Shown: positions 1 through 7,200 of the stretch, in pieces
How positions within the stretch are numbered: position 1 is the first letter of the stretch
How the letters are laid out: the number at the start of each line of letters is the position of its first letter
Assembly (NCBI GenBank): GCA_019114745.1
Contig: DXEY01000125.1
Coordinates: 1-8,334, forward strand
Length of the DNA: 8,334 bases
Direction: 5' to 3'
Source of the DNA: Candidatus Mediterraneibacter colneyensis
GTDB taxonomy: Bacteria > Bacillota > Clostridia > Lachnospirales > Lachnospiraceae
Program-made: the position numbers and the translations under genes
Notes under the pieces: model-generated
Told to the model about the DNA's origin: nothing
Databases searched by the model: none
What the model saw: the letters and a program-made list of their open reading frames with translations, nothing else

Positions 1-2
1 AA

Positions 3-2828
3 GCAATCGAATATATTATGAAGTCAAGGCTTGTCGTGCTGATCCTGGTTTTCTGTATGACCTCGGTCGTACTGGTCGGCCGGCTTTTTTACCTTCAGAT
101 CGTGAGGGGAGAAGATTATCTGGAAAACTATGAACTTCAGATCAGGAGAACAACTGAGACTGCTGCTACGCGCGGCAATATCTATGACAGAAACGGAAAC
201 CTGCTGGCGTACAATGAACTGGCATACTCAGTTACGATCAAAGATACGGTGCCAACGAATACAGATTCGGACGAAAAGAATGAGATCCTCAACAATACGC
301 TGGACAAGGTGTTGACGATCGTTGAGCAGAACGGGGATTCGGTGATCGACAGTTTCGGTATTATCCTCGATTCATCGGGGGAATATCAGTTTGCCGAGAC
401 AAACGAGACCCGCAGGCTTCGTTTTGTGGCAGACGTGTACGGGGAAGCATATACAGATGATCTGGATGAGGATCAGAAAGAGCAGTCAGCAGCCGAGATC
501 ATAGAGTATCTGTGTACAAAGCGATATGGGCTGGATATGGAGAATAATGATCCCGCCTACATCCTGAAGATGGTAAATATGCGTTATGCAATGGGACTGA
601 ACGGTTACCAGCAGTATATCTCAACAACGCTGGCGTCTGATGTGAGCGACGAAACTGTGGCGGCGATCATGGAAAACCAGCAATCTCTTACCGGAGTGGA
701 CGTGGAAGAGGCGTCCCTGAGGCGGTATCCGGATGGAGAATATTTTGCTTCGATCATCGGATATACAGGTCCTATGTCGCAGGATGAATATGATGCTCTG
801 GACGAGGAAGAAAAGAAGCGGTATTCTCTTTCCGATATTGTGGGAAAATGGGGGATCGAGCAGGCTTATGACAGTACGCTTCAGGGCGAGAAAGGGGAGT
901 CCACCTATTATGTGGACAGCCTGGGAAGGGTGACAGAAACGGTCAGCACAACAGATCCAAAAGCCGGAAATGACGTCTATCTGACGATAGATAAGAATCT
1001 TCAGATGAATGCCTACAATCTGCTGGAAGAGAAGATCGCAGGTATCCTGCTGAGTAAATTGACAAATATCCTCAATTATGATCCGTCGGTGGCGAGCGAT
1101 GCGAGCGAGATCATTATCCCGGTCAGTGACGCTTACCATGCCTTTATCGCAAATGGAGTGATTGATATGGATCATTTCGGCAGTGAAGACGCCGGGACGG
1201 CAGAACAGGCAGTGAACTCCGTATTCCAGTCCAGCAGGGAGTCTACGCTTGCGGAGATTATGTCCCAGCTTGAGAACCCGGATGCCCCGGCGTACCGGGA
1301 TCTCTCAGATGAGATGCAGGCATATATGTCTTTTATCTACAGAGATGTATTGGTCGAACAGACCGGGATCGTGATATCAGATGCAGTGGATGCCTCGGAT
1401 GAGACGCTGATCGCATGGACTCAGGATGAGACGATCAGCCTTTATACATTTTTAAACTATGCGATTTCACAGAACTGGATCGACACGACCATCCTGGGAG
1501 ACAGCACATATTCAAGCTCAGAAGAGATCTACCAGGGGATTCTGGCATATCTCCAGGAATATTTGAGCAATAGCAGTGATTTCGACAAACTTCTCTACGA
1601 ATATCTTATAAAATCAGGTAGTATCACTGGCAGGCAGATCTGTGCGATCGTGTATGAGCAGGGCGTGCTTCCCATGGAAGAGGACACCTATAACGGGCTT
1701 TTAAACGGAACGGTCGATCCATACGGATGGCTGTACAACAAGATCCGGAATCTGGAGATCACACCCGGACAGCTGGCGCTGGAGCCCTGTTCCGGAGGTC
1801 TTGTGGTGACGGATCCAAACACCGGCGATGTGCTCGCATGTGTCTCTTATCCGGGATATGACAATAACAGGCTGGCAAACACGATGGATTCCGCATATTA
1901 CAACCAGCTGGCTACCGGAACAGCACGTACATTTTATAACCGCGCCACCCAGGAAAAAACTGCGCCGGGATCAACCTTTAAAATGGTGTCCGCGACTGCC
2001 GGTCTGGAGGAAGGCGTGATCGACAGCGGCACGGAAATCTACTGTGACGGTGAATTTTCACAGGTAACTCCAAGTCCGCGGTGCTGGATCCATCCGAACG
2101 GGCATGGCTCTCTGGATGTAGTCGGGGCAATCGAAAATTCATGCAACGTCTTTTTCTATACACTGGGATACGACCTCAGTATTGATGCAGAAGGAAAGTA
2201 TGACAGCACTCTCGGCACGGACAAGCTGGCAAAATATGCCGAGATGTTCGGGCTGGGCGAGAAGTCAGGCGTTGAGATCGACGAGGCATCTCCGACTATC
2301 TCCGACGAGTATTCGATCCAGTCGGCGATCGGCCAGGGTACAAACAACTACACAGTCAGCCAGTTGAACCGTTATGTCACGGCTGTGGCGAACAGGGGAA
2401 CTGTATATGACCTGACGCTGATCGATAAGACGACAGATGCGAACGGCAATCTTCTGAGGGACAACGAGGCTGAAGTCGTGAGGACGATGGACGATATCAG
2501 TTCATCGACCTGGGATCTCCTTCAGGAAGGTATGGAGCGTATGGTAAGCAGCCATTCCACGTTTTCAGGTCTGGAATTTTCCATGGCAGGAAAGACAGGA
2601 ACGGCACAGCACAACGAACTCCATGCAGACCATGCCCTGTTTGTCGGGTATGCGCCTGCTGATTCGCCTGAGATATCGATCGCAACCCGTATTACTTACG
2701 GTTATAACTCCGGATATGCTTCTGAAGTAGGAAGGGATGTTGCCCGCGTTTACTTTAACCCGGATCTTGCCGGGGAGCTGATCACCGGTCAGGCGGCAGA
2801 CCTTGGCGGAGAGATGGCAGGAGATTGA
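3..2828 (+). CDS. mrdA: Penicillin-binding protein 2, elongasome transpeptidase (5' end probably outside window)
   Basis: Class B penicillin-binding protein that cross-links new peptidoglycan during cell elongation, normally paired with RodA (encoded downstream here). Numbering is from the ATG at 18. A membrane anchor spans about residues 4-24. The dimerisation-domain signature RGNIYDRNG is at 52-60 and the GKWGIEQAYD block at 276-285. The transpeptidase motifs are all present: STFK 652-655 (nucleophile Ser652), SCN 708-710 and KTG 859-861. LTIDKNLQ (322-329), which normally lies close to the GGLVVTDPNTGDVLA strand (593 on), is separated from it by an insert of about 240 residues, so the protein reaches 936 residues against roughly 600-700 for most PBP2s. 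The frame is open to the left edge and no ribosome site precedes the ATG at 18, so the true start is probably upstream. Choice of mrdA over a division or sporulation PBP rests on the min-rodA neighbourhood. Confidence 0.93.
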   Translation, partial: AIEYIMKSRLVVLILVFCMTSVVLVGRLFYLQIVRGEDYLENYELQIRRTTETAATRGNIYDRNGNLLAYNELAYSVTIKDTVPTNTDSDEKNEILNNTLDKVLTIVEQNGDSVIDSFGIILDSSGEYQFAETNETRRLRFVADVYGEAYTDDLDEDQKEQSAAEIIEYLCTKRYGLDMENNDPAYILKMVNMRYAMGLNGYQQYISTTLASDVSDETVAAIMENQQSLTGVDVEEASLRRYPDGEYFASIIGYTGPMSQDEYDALDEEEKKRYSLSDIVGKWGIEQAYDSTLQGEKGESTYYVDSLGRVTETVSTTDPKAGNDVYLTIDKNLQMNAYNLLEEKIAGILLSKLTNILNYDPSVASDASEIIIPVSDAYHAFIANGVIDMDHFGSEDAGTAEQAVNSVFQSSRESTLAEIMSQLENPDAPAYRDLSDEMQAYMSFIYRDVLVEQTGIVISDAVDASDETLIAWTQDETISLYTFLNYAISQNWIDTTILGDSTYSSSEEIYQGILAYLQEYLSNSSDFDKLLYEYLIKSGSITGRQICAIVYEQGVLPMEEDTYNGLLNGTVDPYGWLYNKIRNLEITPGQLALEPCSGGLVVTDPNTGDVLACVSYPGYDNNRLANTMDSAYYNQLATGTARTFYNRATQEKTAPGSTFKMVSATAGLEEGVIDSGTEIYCDGEFSQVTPSPRCWIHPNGHGSLDVVGAIENSCNVFFYTLGYDLSIDAEGKYDSTLGTDKLAKYAEMFGLGEKSGVEIDEASPTISDEYSIQSAIGQGTNNYTVSQLNRYVTAVANRGTVYDLTLIDKTTDANGNLLRDNEAEVVRTMDDISSSTWDLLQEGMERMVSSHSTFSGLEFSMAGKTGTAQHNELHADHALFVGYAPADSPEISIATRITYGYNSGYASEVGRDVARVYFNPDLAGELITGQAADLGGEMAGD

Positions 2829-2832
2829 TAGT

Positions 2833-2837
2833 GAGGG
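2833..2837 (+). promoter_or_regulatory. Ribosome binding site deciding the minC start
   Basis: GAGGG lies directly against the ATG at 2838 (no spacer) but 6 bases before the in-frame ATG at 2844. The spacing favours 2844 as the start of minC. Confidence 0.6.
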
Positions 2838-2843
2838 ATGCAT

Positions 2844-3506
2844 ATGGAAAGGCTTGTGACGATCCGGATCAGCCGTTACGGACTGGATATCGAGCTGAAA
2901 CCGGAAGCAGATTTTGAGAGTATTCTCGCACAGCTCAATGAAAAGCTGGAAAATACGGCTGGATTTTTTAAAAATGCGAAGATGGCGGTCAGTATCAGCG
3001 GCCGTCCATTGAGCCGGACAGAAGAAGAACGTATGCTTGATGTCATTGATCGAAATACGCAGATCGAAGTGGTCTGTATTATCGAACAGGATGAGGAGTA
3101 TGAGGCGGTATACAAAAGTATTGTAGAGCGGACTCTTTCGGAGGCTCAGAAGCGGGAAGGGATGTTCTACAGGGGAACCCTCGAGAGGGGACAGGTACTT
3201 GAGACAGATTCGGATATCGTAATACTCGGTAATGTGGAAGCCGGAGCCTCAGTGACTGCGTCCGGCAGTATTGTGATCATGGGAGCGCTCTACGGATCGG
3301 CACATGCCGGATCCGGCGGCAACAGGGAAGCATTTGTGACTGCTCTTTTTTTACAGCCCAAAGAGCTCCGTATAGCTGATGTCGAAGCAAAGCGGAATAT
3401 TATCTACCAGGAAAGCCTGAGTATTAACGGACCGAAGATCGCCGTTGTGGACGGACGGCGCATCTACCTGGATCCTCTTATGGATTATCGTCAGATCTTT
3501 ATTTAG
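2844..3506 (+). CDS. minC: Septum site-determining protein MinC
   Basis: Inhibitor of FtsZ ring assembly, recruited to the membrane by MinD so that division is blocked away from midcell. The product is 220 residues, normal for the family. The N-terminal part (about 1-100) is the variable FtsZ-binding MinC_N region. The C-terminal part (from about 110) is the right-handed beta-helix domain that dimerises and binds MinD, seen as a run of alternating small and hydrophobic residues with GNVEAGASVTASGSIVIMG and the LYGSAHAG turn. The start at 2844 is chosen over an ATG two codons upstream because of ribosome-site spacing. It begins 15 bases after mrdA, and its stop codon overlaps the ribosome site of minD, so the two are probably translated in step. 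Confidence 0.95.
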   Translation: MERLVTIRISRYGLDIELKPEADFESILAQLNEKLENTAGFFKNAKMAVSISGRPLSRTEEERMLDVIDRNTQIEVVCIIEQDEEYEAVYKSIVERTLSEAQKREGMFYRGTLERGQVLETDSDIVILGNVEAGASVTASGSIVIMGALYGSAHAGSGGNREAFVTALFLQPKELRIADVEAKRNIIYQESLSINGPKIAVVDGRRIYLDPLMDYRQIFI

Positions 3507-3519
3507 GAGGAAAAGCATC

Positions 3520-4311
3520 ATGGGAGAAGTTATAGTCATAACATCAGGAAAGGGAGGAGTCGGGAAAACTACCACCACAGCCAATATCGGCATCGGGCTG
3601 TCCGGACTGGGCAGTAAAGTGATGGTGATCGATACAGACCTGGGGCTGCGGAATCTTGACGTAGTCATGGGATTAGAAAACCGGATCGTATATAATATCG
3701 TAGATGTAGTCGAAGGAAACTGCCGTCTGAAACAGGCGCTGATCAAAGATAAGAGATATCCAGAACTTTATCTCCTTCCGTCAGCGCAGACACGAGACAA
3801 GACGAGTGTATCTCCTGAGCAGATGAAAAAACTGATCGGTGAGATCAGGGATGACTATGACTTTATTCTGCTTGACTGTCCCGCAGGAATCGAGCAGGGC
3901 TTTCAGAACGCTATTGCAGGGGCTGACCGCGCGATCGTTGTAACTACGCCGGAAGTATCAGCCATCCGTGATGCCGACCGCATCATCGGGCTTCTGGAGG
4001 CTTCCGGGATCCGGAAAAATGAACTCCTGATCAACCGGATCCGTATAGACATGGTAAAAAGAGGCGATATGATGTCAGTTGAGGATGTAACTGAAATACT
4101 GGCTGTCGATCTGCTGGGCGTGATCCCCGATGATGAGCAGGTCGTGATCGCTACGAACCAGGGAGAGCCTGTTGTCGGAGAAAACTGTCTGGCGGGAAAT
4201 TCCTATATGAATATCTGCCGCAGACTTATGGGCGAGCAGATTCCTCTGGAAGACTATATGAAACCAGAAGGGATCCTGGAGAAGATATCCAGTTTCTTCC
4301 ACAGAAGTTAG
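3520..4311 (+). CDS. minD: Septum site-determining ATPase MinD
   Basis: ParA/MinD-family ATPase that binds the membrane as an ATP dimer, carries MinC there and is released by MinE. The product is 263 residues. The deviant Walker A motif GKGGVGKTT is at 10-18, with signature Lys11 and Lys16. Switch I aspartates are Asp38 and Asp40 (VIDTDLGLRNLD), and switch II is DCPAG at 119-123. The C-terminal tail (about 251-263, ILEKISSFFHRS) is the amphipathic membrane-targeting helix. The start is the ATG 9 bases after AGGAGG (3505-3510). The frame is open 25 codons further upstream, but those codons lie inside minC and precede the ribosome site, so they are not used. It sits between minC and minE with 13-base gaps on each side. 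Confidence 0.98.
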   Translation: MGEVIVITSGKGGVGKTTTTANIGIGLSGLGSKVMVIDTDLGLRNLDVVMGLENRIVYNIVDVVEGNCRLKQALIKDKRYPELYLLPSAQTRDKTSVSPEQMKKLIGEIRDDYDFILLDCPAGIEQGFQNAIAGADRAIVVTTPEVSAIRDADRIIGLLEASGIRKNELLINRIRIDMVKRGDMMSVEDVTEILAVDLLGVIPDDEQVVIATNQGEPVVGENCLAGNSYMNICRRLMGEQIPLEDYMKPEGILEKISSFFHRS

Positions 4312-4324
4312 GAGGGAACAGAAG

Positions 4325-4534
4325 ATGAGCGTACAGTCTGTCTATGTTGCAAAAGAGCGCCTGAAGAACCTTCTGGTCTCAGACAGGATACAATGTACCC
4401 CGGATGCTGTGGAAAGACTGACAAAAGACCTGTATCAGACGGTCTCAAAATATATGGAGATCGAGCAGGAAAAAATCAGTATAGAGATCACCCGAAATGA
4501 TATACATATAAAATACATGGGAGAAAACAATTGA
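4325..4534 (+). CDS. minE: Cell division topological specificity factor MinE
   Basis: Activates the ATPase of MinD and restricts MinCD to the poles. The product is 69 residues, slightly shorter than the roughly 80-90 of enterobacterial MinE. The anti-MinCD/MinD-contact segment AKERLKNLLVSDR lies at about 9-21. The topological-specificity domain follows with LTKDLYQTVSKYMEIEQEKISIEI at about 31-54, matching the usual pattern of helix, KY, then beta strands. GGAGG (4311-4315) is 9 bases before the ATG. The presence of MinE implies an oscillating or gradient-type Min system rather than one relying only on MinJ/DivIVA. The stop codon overlaps the TTG start of rodA. Confidence 0.95.
   Translation: MSVQSVYVAKERLKNLLVSDRIQCTPDAVERLTKDLYQTVSKYMEIEQEKISIEITRNDIHIKYMGENN
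4519..4524 (+). promoter_or_regulatory. Ribosome binding site supporting a TTG start for rodA
   Basis: GGGAGA inside the end of minE lies 6 bases before the TTG at 4531. No in-frame ATG with a ribosome site is available near the conserved N-terminus of RodA, so the TTG is the best start and is probably coupled to termination of minE. Confidence 0.6.
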
Positions 4535-5664
4535 AATTTTTACTGAAAAAGCTAAATCTGCATTATAATATCAAAGATTATAGAATAAGCCTTGTGATAC
4601 CGGTTGTTGTACTGTCTGTGATCGGTATCCTGATGGTCCGGAGCGCACGCCCCGATTATATGGACCGCCAGATTGTGGGAGTGGCGCTTGGAATCCTTGC
4701 GATGGTTGTGATATCGCTGATCGACTATAAGTGGATCCTGAGTCTGTACTGGCCGATGTATTTTCTCAACCTTATCCTGCTGGCTGCAATCTGGATCCCC
4801 GGGCTGGGCGTTGTGGCGAACGGTGCAAGGCGGTGGCTGAATCTGGGGTTCCAGTTCCAGCCGTCGGATCTGACGAAGATCCTCATGATCCTGTTTTTTG
4901 CAAGATTTCTTTCTGACCGGGAGCGTGAGATCAACCGGCCGAAAGTGATCCTGCAGGCAATCGCGCTGATCCTGCCTTCACTTGCCCTGATCTATGTACA
5001 GCCGAATCTGTCTACTACCATCTGTGTAGCGGCACTTTTCTGTGCGCTGCTGTTCCTGGGAGGGCTGAGCTATAAGTTTGTCGGTACTGTGCTCGCGATT
5101 ACGATCCCGGCGGTGGTGATCTTTCTGGCTGTCGCTGTCCAGCCAAATCAGCCGTTTCTGAGGGATTACCAGCAGGAGCGTATCCTTGCGTGGCTGGAAC
5201 CGGAAAAATATGCTGCGGACGAATCTTATCAGCAGCTCAATTCGGTCATGGCGATCGGATCCGGTCAGCTTTCCGGAAAAGGATATAACAATGACGACAC
5301 GACCTCAGTAAAAAACGGAAACTTTGTTTCCGAGCCTCAGACAGACTTTATTTTTGCAATAATTGGGGAAGAATTAGGATTTGTGGGTTGTTGTGCGGTT
5401 ATATTTTTGATATTATTAATTGTGATAGGATGTATCATGGTTGGCTTGAAAGCGAAAGATACAGGGGGACGCATCATCTGCGGCGGCGTTGCCGCACTGA
5501 TAGGGATACAGAGCTTTATCAATATCGGTGTGGCCACTTTGATCCTTCCGAATACGGGATTGTCGCTGCCCTTTGTAAGTTATGGACTGACTTCCGTTGT
5601 GTGCTTTTTTATGGGGATCGGTTTCGTACTGAATGTCGGTTTACAGCCTAATAAATATCAGTAA
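4531..5664 (+). CDS. rodA: SEDS peptidoglycan glycosyltransferase RodA
   Basis: Polymerises lipid II into glycan strands in the elongation complex, working with the class B PBP encoded upstream. It is 377 residues and polytopic, with about ten hydrophobic segments, typical of RodA/FtsW/SpoVE. Family landmarks: GARRWLNLGFQFQPSDLTK ending at residue 116, the loop motif SGKGYNNDDTTS, and QTDFIFAIIGEELGFVG, in which Asp272 is the expected catalytic aspartate. The C-terminal block PNTGLSLPFVSYGLTS is also present. The usual QPSE is QPSD here (Asp113), a mild change. It starts at TTG in a TTGA overlap with the minE stop. The codons around 5341-5448 are much more AT-rich than the rest of the gene. 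RodA is preferred over FtsW or SpoVE because of the mrdA-min context. Confidence 0.93.
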   Translation: MKFLLKKLNLHYNIKDYRISLVIPVVVLSVIGILMVRSARPDYMDRQIVGVALGILAMVVISLIDYKWILSLYWPMYFLNLILLAAIWIPGLGVVANGARRWLNLGFQFQPSDLTKILMILFFARFLSDREREINRPKVILQAIALILPSLALIYVQPNLSTTICVAALFCALLFLGGLSYKFVGTVLAITIPAVVIFLAVAVQPNQPFLRDYQQERILAWLEPEKYAADESYQQLNSVMAIGSGQLSGKGYNNDDTTSVKNGNFVSEPQTDFIFAIIGEELGFVGCCAVIFLILLIVIGCIMVGLKAKDTGGRIICGGVAALIGIQSFINIGVATLILPNTGLSLPFVSYGLTSVVCFFMGIGFVLNVGLQPNKYQ

Positions 5665-5676
5665 GGAGTGACGATT

Positions 5677-6072
5677 ATGAATATCGGCCTTATCGCACAT
5701 GATGCGAAGAAGAAGCTGATGCAGAATTTTTGTATCGCATACCGCGGAATACTCAGCAAACATGAGCTGTATGCAACGGAGACGACGGGGCTTCTGGTTG
5801 AGAATGTGACGAATCTAAGTATCCACAAGTTCCTGGCGGGGCATCTCGGCGGAAAACAGCAGCTTGGCTCTCAGATCGAGCACAATAATATCGATCTTCT
5901 CATTTTCTTCCGGGATCCGCTTTCACCACGTCCGCATGAACCGGAGGTCAATGATATCGTACAACTCTGCGATATGTACAATATACCTATCGCTACGAAT
6001 ATTGCGACAGCGGAAGCGCTGATTCTCGCATTAGACAGAGGAGATTTAGACTGGCGTGAAATGTACAAATAA
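5677..6072 (+). CDS. mgsA: Methylglyoxal synthase family protein with altered active site
   Basis: Methylglyoxal synthase converts dihydroxyacetone phosphate to methylglyoxal and phosphate in the cytosol, a bypass of lower glycolysis. The 131-residue product matches the family over its length: AHDAKKK (His8, Asp9, Lys12), LYATETTG (31-38), the GG-QQ-G loop (58-64), IFFRDPL with Asp80, PHEPEV with His87, and NIPIATNIATAEAL near the end. Several key positions differ from E. coli and B. subtilis: Lys60 replaces the catalytic Asp of GGDQQ (E. coli Asp71), Glu90 replaces Asp101, Glu35 replaces the Gly of TGTTG, and Ala54 and His56 replace Ser and Pro of SGP. Family membership is secure, but activity is not. 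The ATG at 5677 is 8 bases after AAGGAG (5663-5668), better placed than the GTG at 5668. It overlaps the next gene by 17 bases. Confidence 0.88.
   Translation: MNIGLIAHDAKKKLMQNFCIAYRGILSKHELYATETTGLLVENVTNLSIHKFLAGHLGGKQQLGSQIEHNNIDLLIFFRDPLSPRPHEPEVNDIVQLCDMYNIPIATNIATAEALILALDRGDLDWREMYK
6037..6043 (+). promoter_or_regulatory. Probable ribosome binding site for the carboxypeptidase gene
   Basis: AGAGGAG lies 12 bases before the GTG at 6056, a long spacer. The alternative ATG at 6077 has no purine-rich site at a useful distance, so GTG 6056 is favoured but not certain. Confidence 0.4.
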
Positions 6073-7129
6073 CCGGATGGATCACAGGGCGAGACGCCGA
6101 TCCAGAATGCGTAGAAAAAGAAGACAAAGACAGAGGTTTATTGCGGCTGTTTTGATCTGCCTTGTCGTCCTTGCAGGCGCAGGGACTGCCGCAGGGGTCT
6201 TCATTACAGGTCAATTTAAGAATTATACGGCAGATTATGAAGCAGAATACTACAATAACAGTCTCTATCAGGGGACAATGTTCTCATCTGATATCTGCGT
6301 CACTGCGGAGGAAGTATCTCTCGAAGGGTTCGAGCCTGATCCGGAGGTAAATTCCGCAGGACTTTTTGATCTGGAACAGCACGAGGTGCTCTGCGGGTAT
6401 AATCTGTTCGAGAAGGTATATCCGGCGAGTACGACGAAAGTTATGACCGCGTATGTCGCCCTTAAATATGGAAATCTCGACGATGTAGTCACAGTAAGCG
6501 ATCATGCTGTTGATTTTAACTGGGATGAAGTTACATGCGGGCTGCGCGCCGGAGATACGGTGACGATGTACGATCTGCTGTGCGGGCTGATCCTTCACTC
6601 GGGAAACGACTGTGGAACAGCGATCGCGGAACATATTTCAGGGAGCGAAGAGGCGTTTGCCGATCTGATGAACCAGGAGGCCGCGGCACTCGGGGCGACG
6701 GGAAGCCATTTTGTGAATCCGCATGGGCTCCATGATGATAATCATTACACGACTGCGTATGACCTCTACCTGATTTTTAATGCGTGCATACAGGATGAAC
6801 GGTTTGTGGAGATCATATCGATGGATTCATATACAGGTACTTTAAATGGAGCTGACGGTACGGTACGCACAGAAACCTGGAAACCTACGAATCTTTACAA
6901 CAGCGGCAGGCATGATATGCCGCAGGGGATACGGGTACTGGGCGGAAAGACGGGTACTACGAAGCTTGCGGGAAACTGTCTGATCATTTATGATGAAAAT
7001 ATGGAGCAGCATCCATATATTTCTGTGATCATGGGCGCTCCGAACCGGGATACGCTCTATGCGCAGATGGATCTGATGATGACGCAGGGGATTACCGGAG
7101 ACCAGACGGATCAGGCGTCCACTGAGTAA
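6056..7129 (+). CDS. Membrane-anchored D-alanyl-D-alanine carboxypeptidase (peptidase S11)
   Basis: Low-molecular-weight PBP that removes the terminal D-alanine from peptidoglycan pentapeptides and so limits cross-linking. The product is 357 residues from the GTG. The S11 motifs are complete: STTK 125-128 (nucleophile Ser125, Lys128), SGN 182-184 and KTG 298-300, with the family block NPHGLHDDNHYTTAYDL between the last two. Residues 7-27 contain 13 Arg/Lys, followed by a hydrophobic stretch at about 28-52. This suggests an N-terminal anchor with the catalytic domain outside, instead of the cleaved signal and C-terminal amphipathic helix of DacA/PBP5. The protein ends about 57 residues after KTG, so the PBP5 C-terminal domain is absent. 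It overlaps mgsA by 17 bases and is the last gene before the terminator. Start alternatives are ATG 6077 and ATG 6107. Confidence 0.9.
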   Translation: MKCTNNRMDHRARRRSRMRRKRRQRQRFIAAVLICLVVLAGAGTAAGVFITGQFKNYTADYEAEYYNNSLYQGTMFSSDICVTAEEVSLEGFEPDPEVNSAGLFDLEQHEVLCGYNLFEKVYPASTTKVMTAYVALKYGNLDDVVTVSDHAVDFNWDEVTCGLRAGDTVTMYDLLCGLILHSGNDCGTAIAEHISGSEEAFADLMNQEAAALGATGSHFVNPHGLHDDNHYTTAYDLYLIFNACIQDERFVEIISMDSYTGTLNGADGTVRTETWKPTNLYNSGRHDMPQGIRVLGGKTGTTKLAGNCLIIYDENMEQHPYISVIMGAPNRDTLYAQMDLMMTQGITGDQTDQASTE

Positions 7130-7143
7130 CTTTGAGAAAAGAT

Positions 7144-7187
7144 AAGCCTTCCGATTCTGATTTTGATCAGGATCAGAAGGCTTTTTT
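7144..7187 (+). terminator. Intrinsic terminator of the mrdA-min-rodA operon
   Basis: A 17-bp stem (7144-7160 with 7167-7183) has one C-A mismatch and one T-G wobble around a 6-base loop, and runs into T residues at 7182-7187. It lies 14 bases after the carboxypeptidase stop. Read on the minus strand, the same hairpin is followed by ATCTTTTCTC, so it may also end the convergent DUF378 gene, more weakly. Confidence 0.9.
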
Positions 7188-7200
7188 CCGGAACAGTTTT

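Noticed and set aside
621..1175. Minus-strand open frame of 184 codons opposite mrdA.
   Set aside because: It lies wholly inside the well-supported PBP2 gene, has no ribosome site I can see, and its translation shows no family features. It is a shadow of plus-strand coding.
3445..3519. Upstream extension of minD by 25 codons.
   Set aside because: These codons lie within minC and upstream of the AGGAGG site. MinD proteins begin at the MGEVIVITSGKGG segment.
3351..3746. Minus-strand open frame of 131 codons across the minC-minD junction.
   Set aside because: Both plus-strand genes here are certain by motif and ribosome site. The antisense translation is low-complexity (Ser, Thr, Pro, Phe) and unrecognisable.
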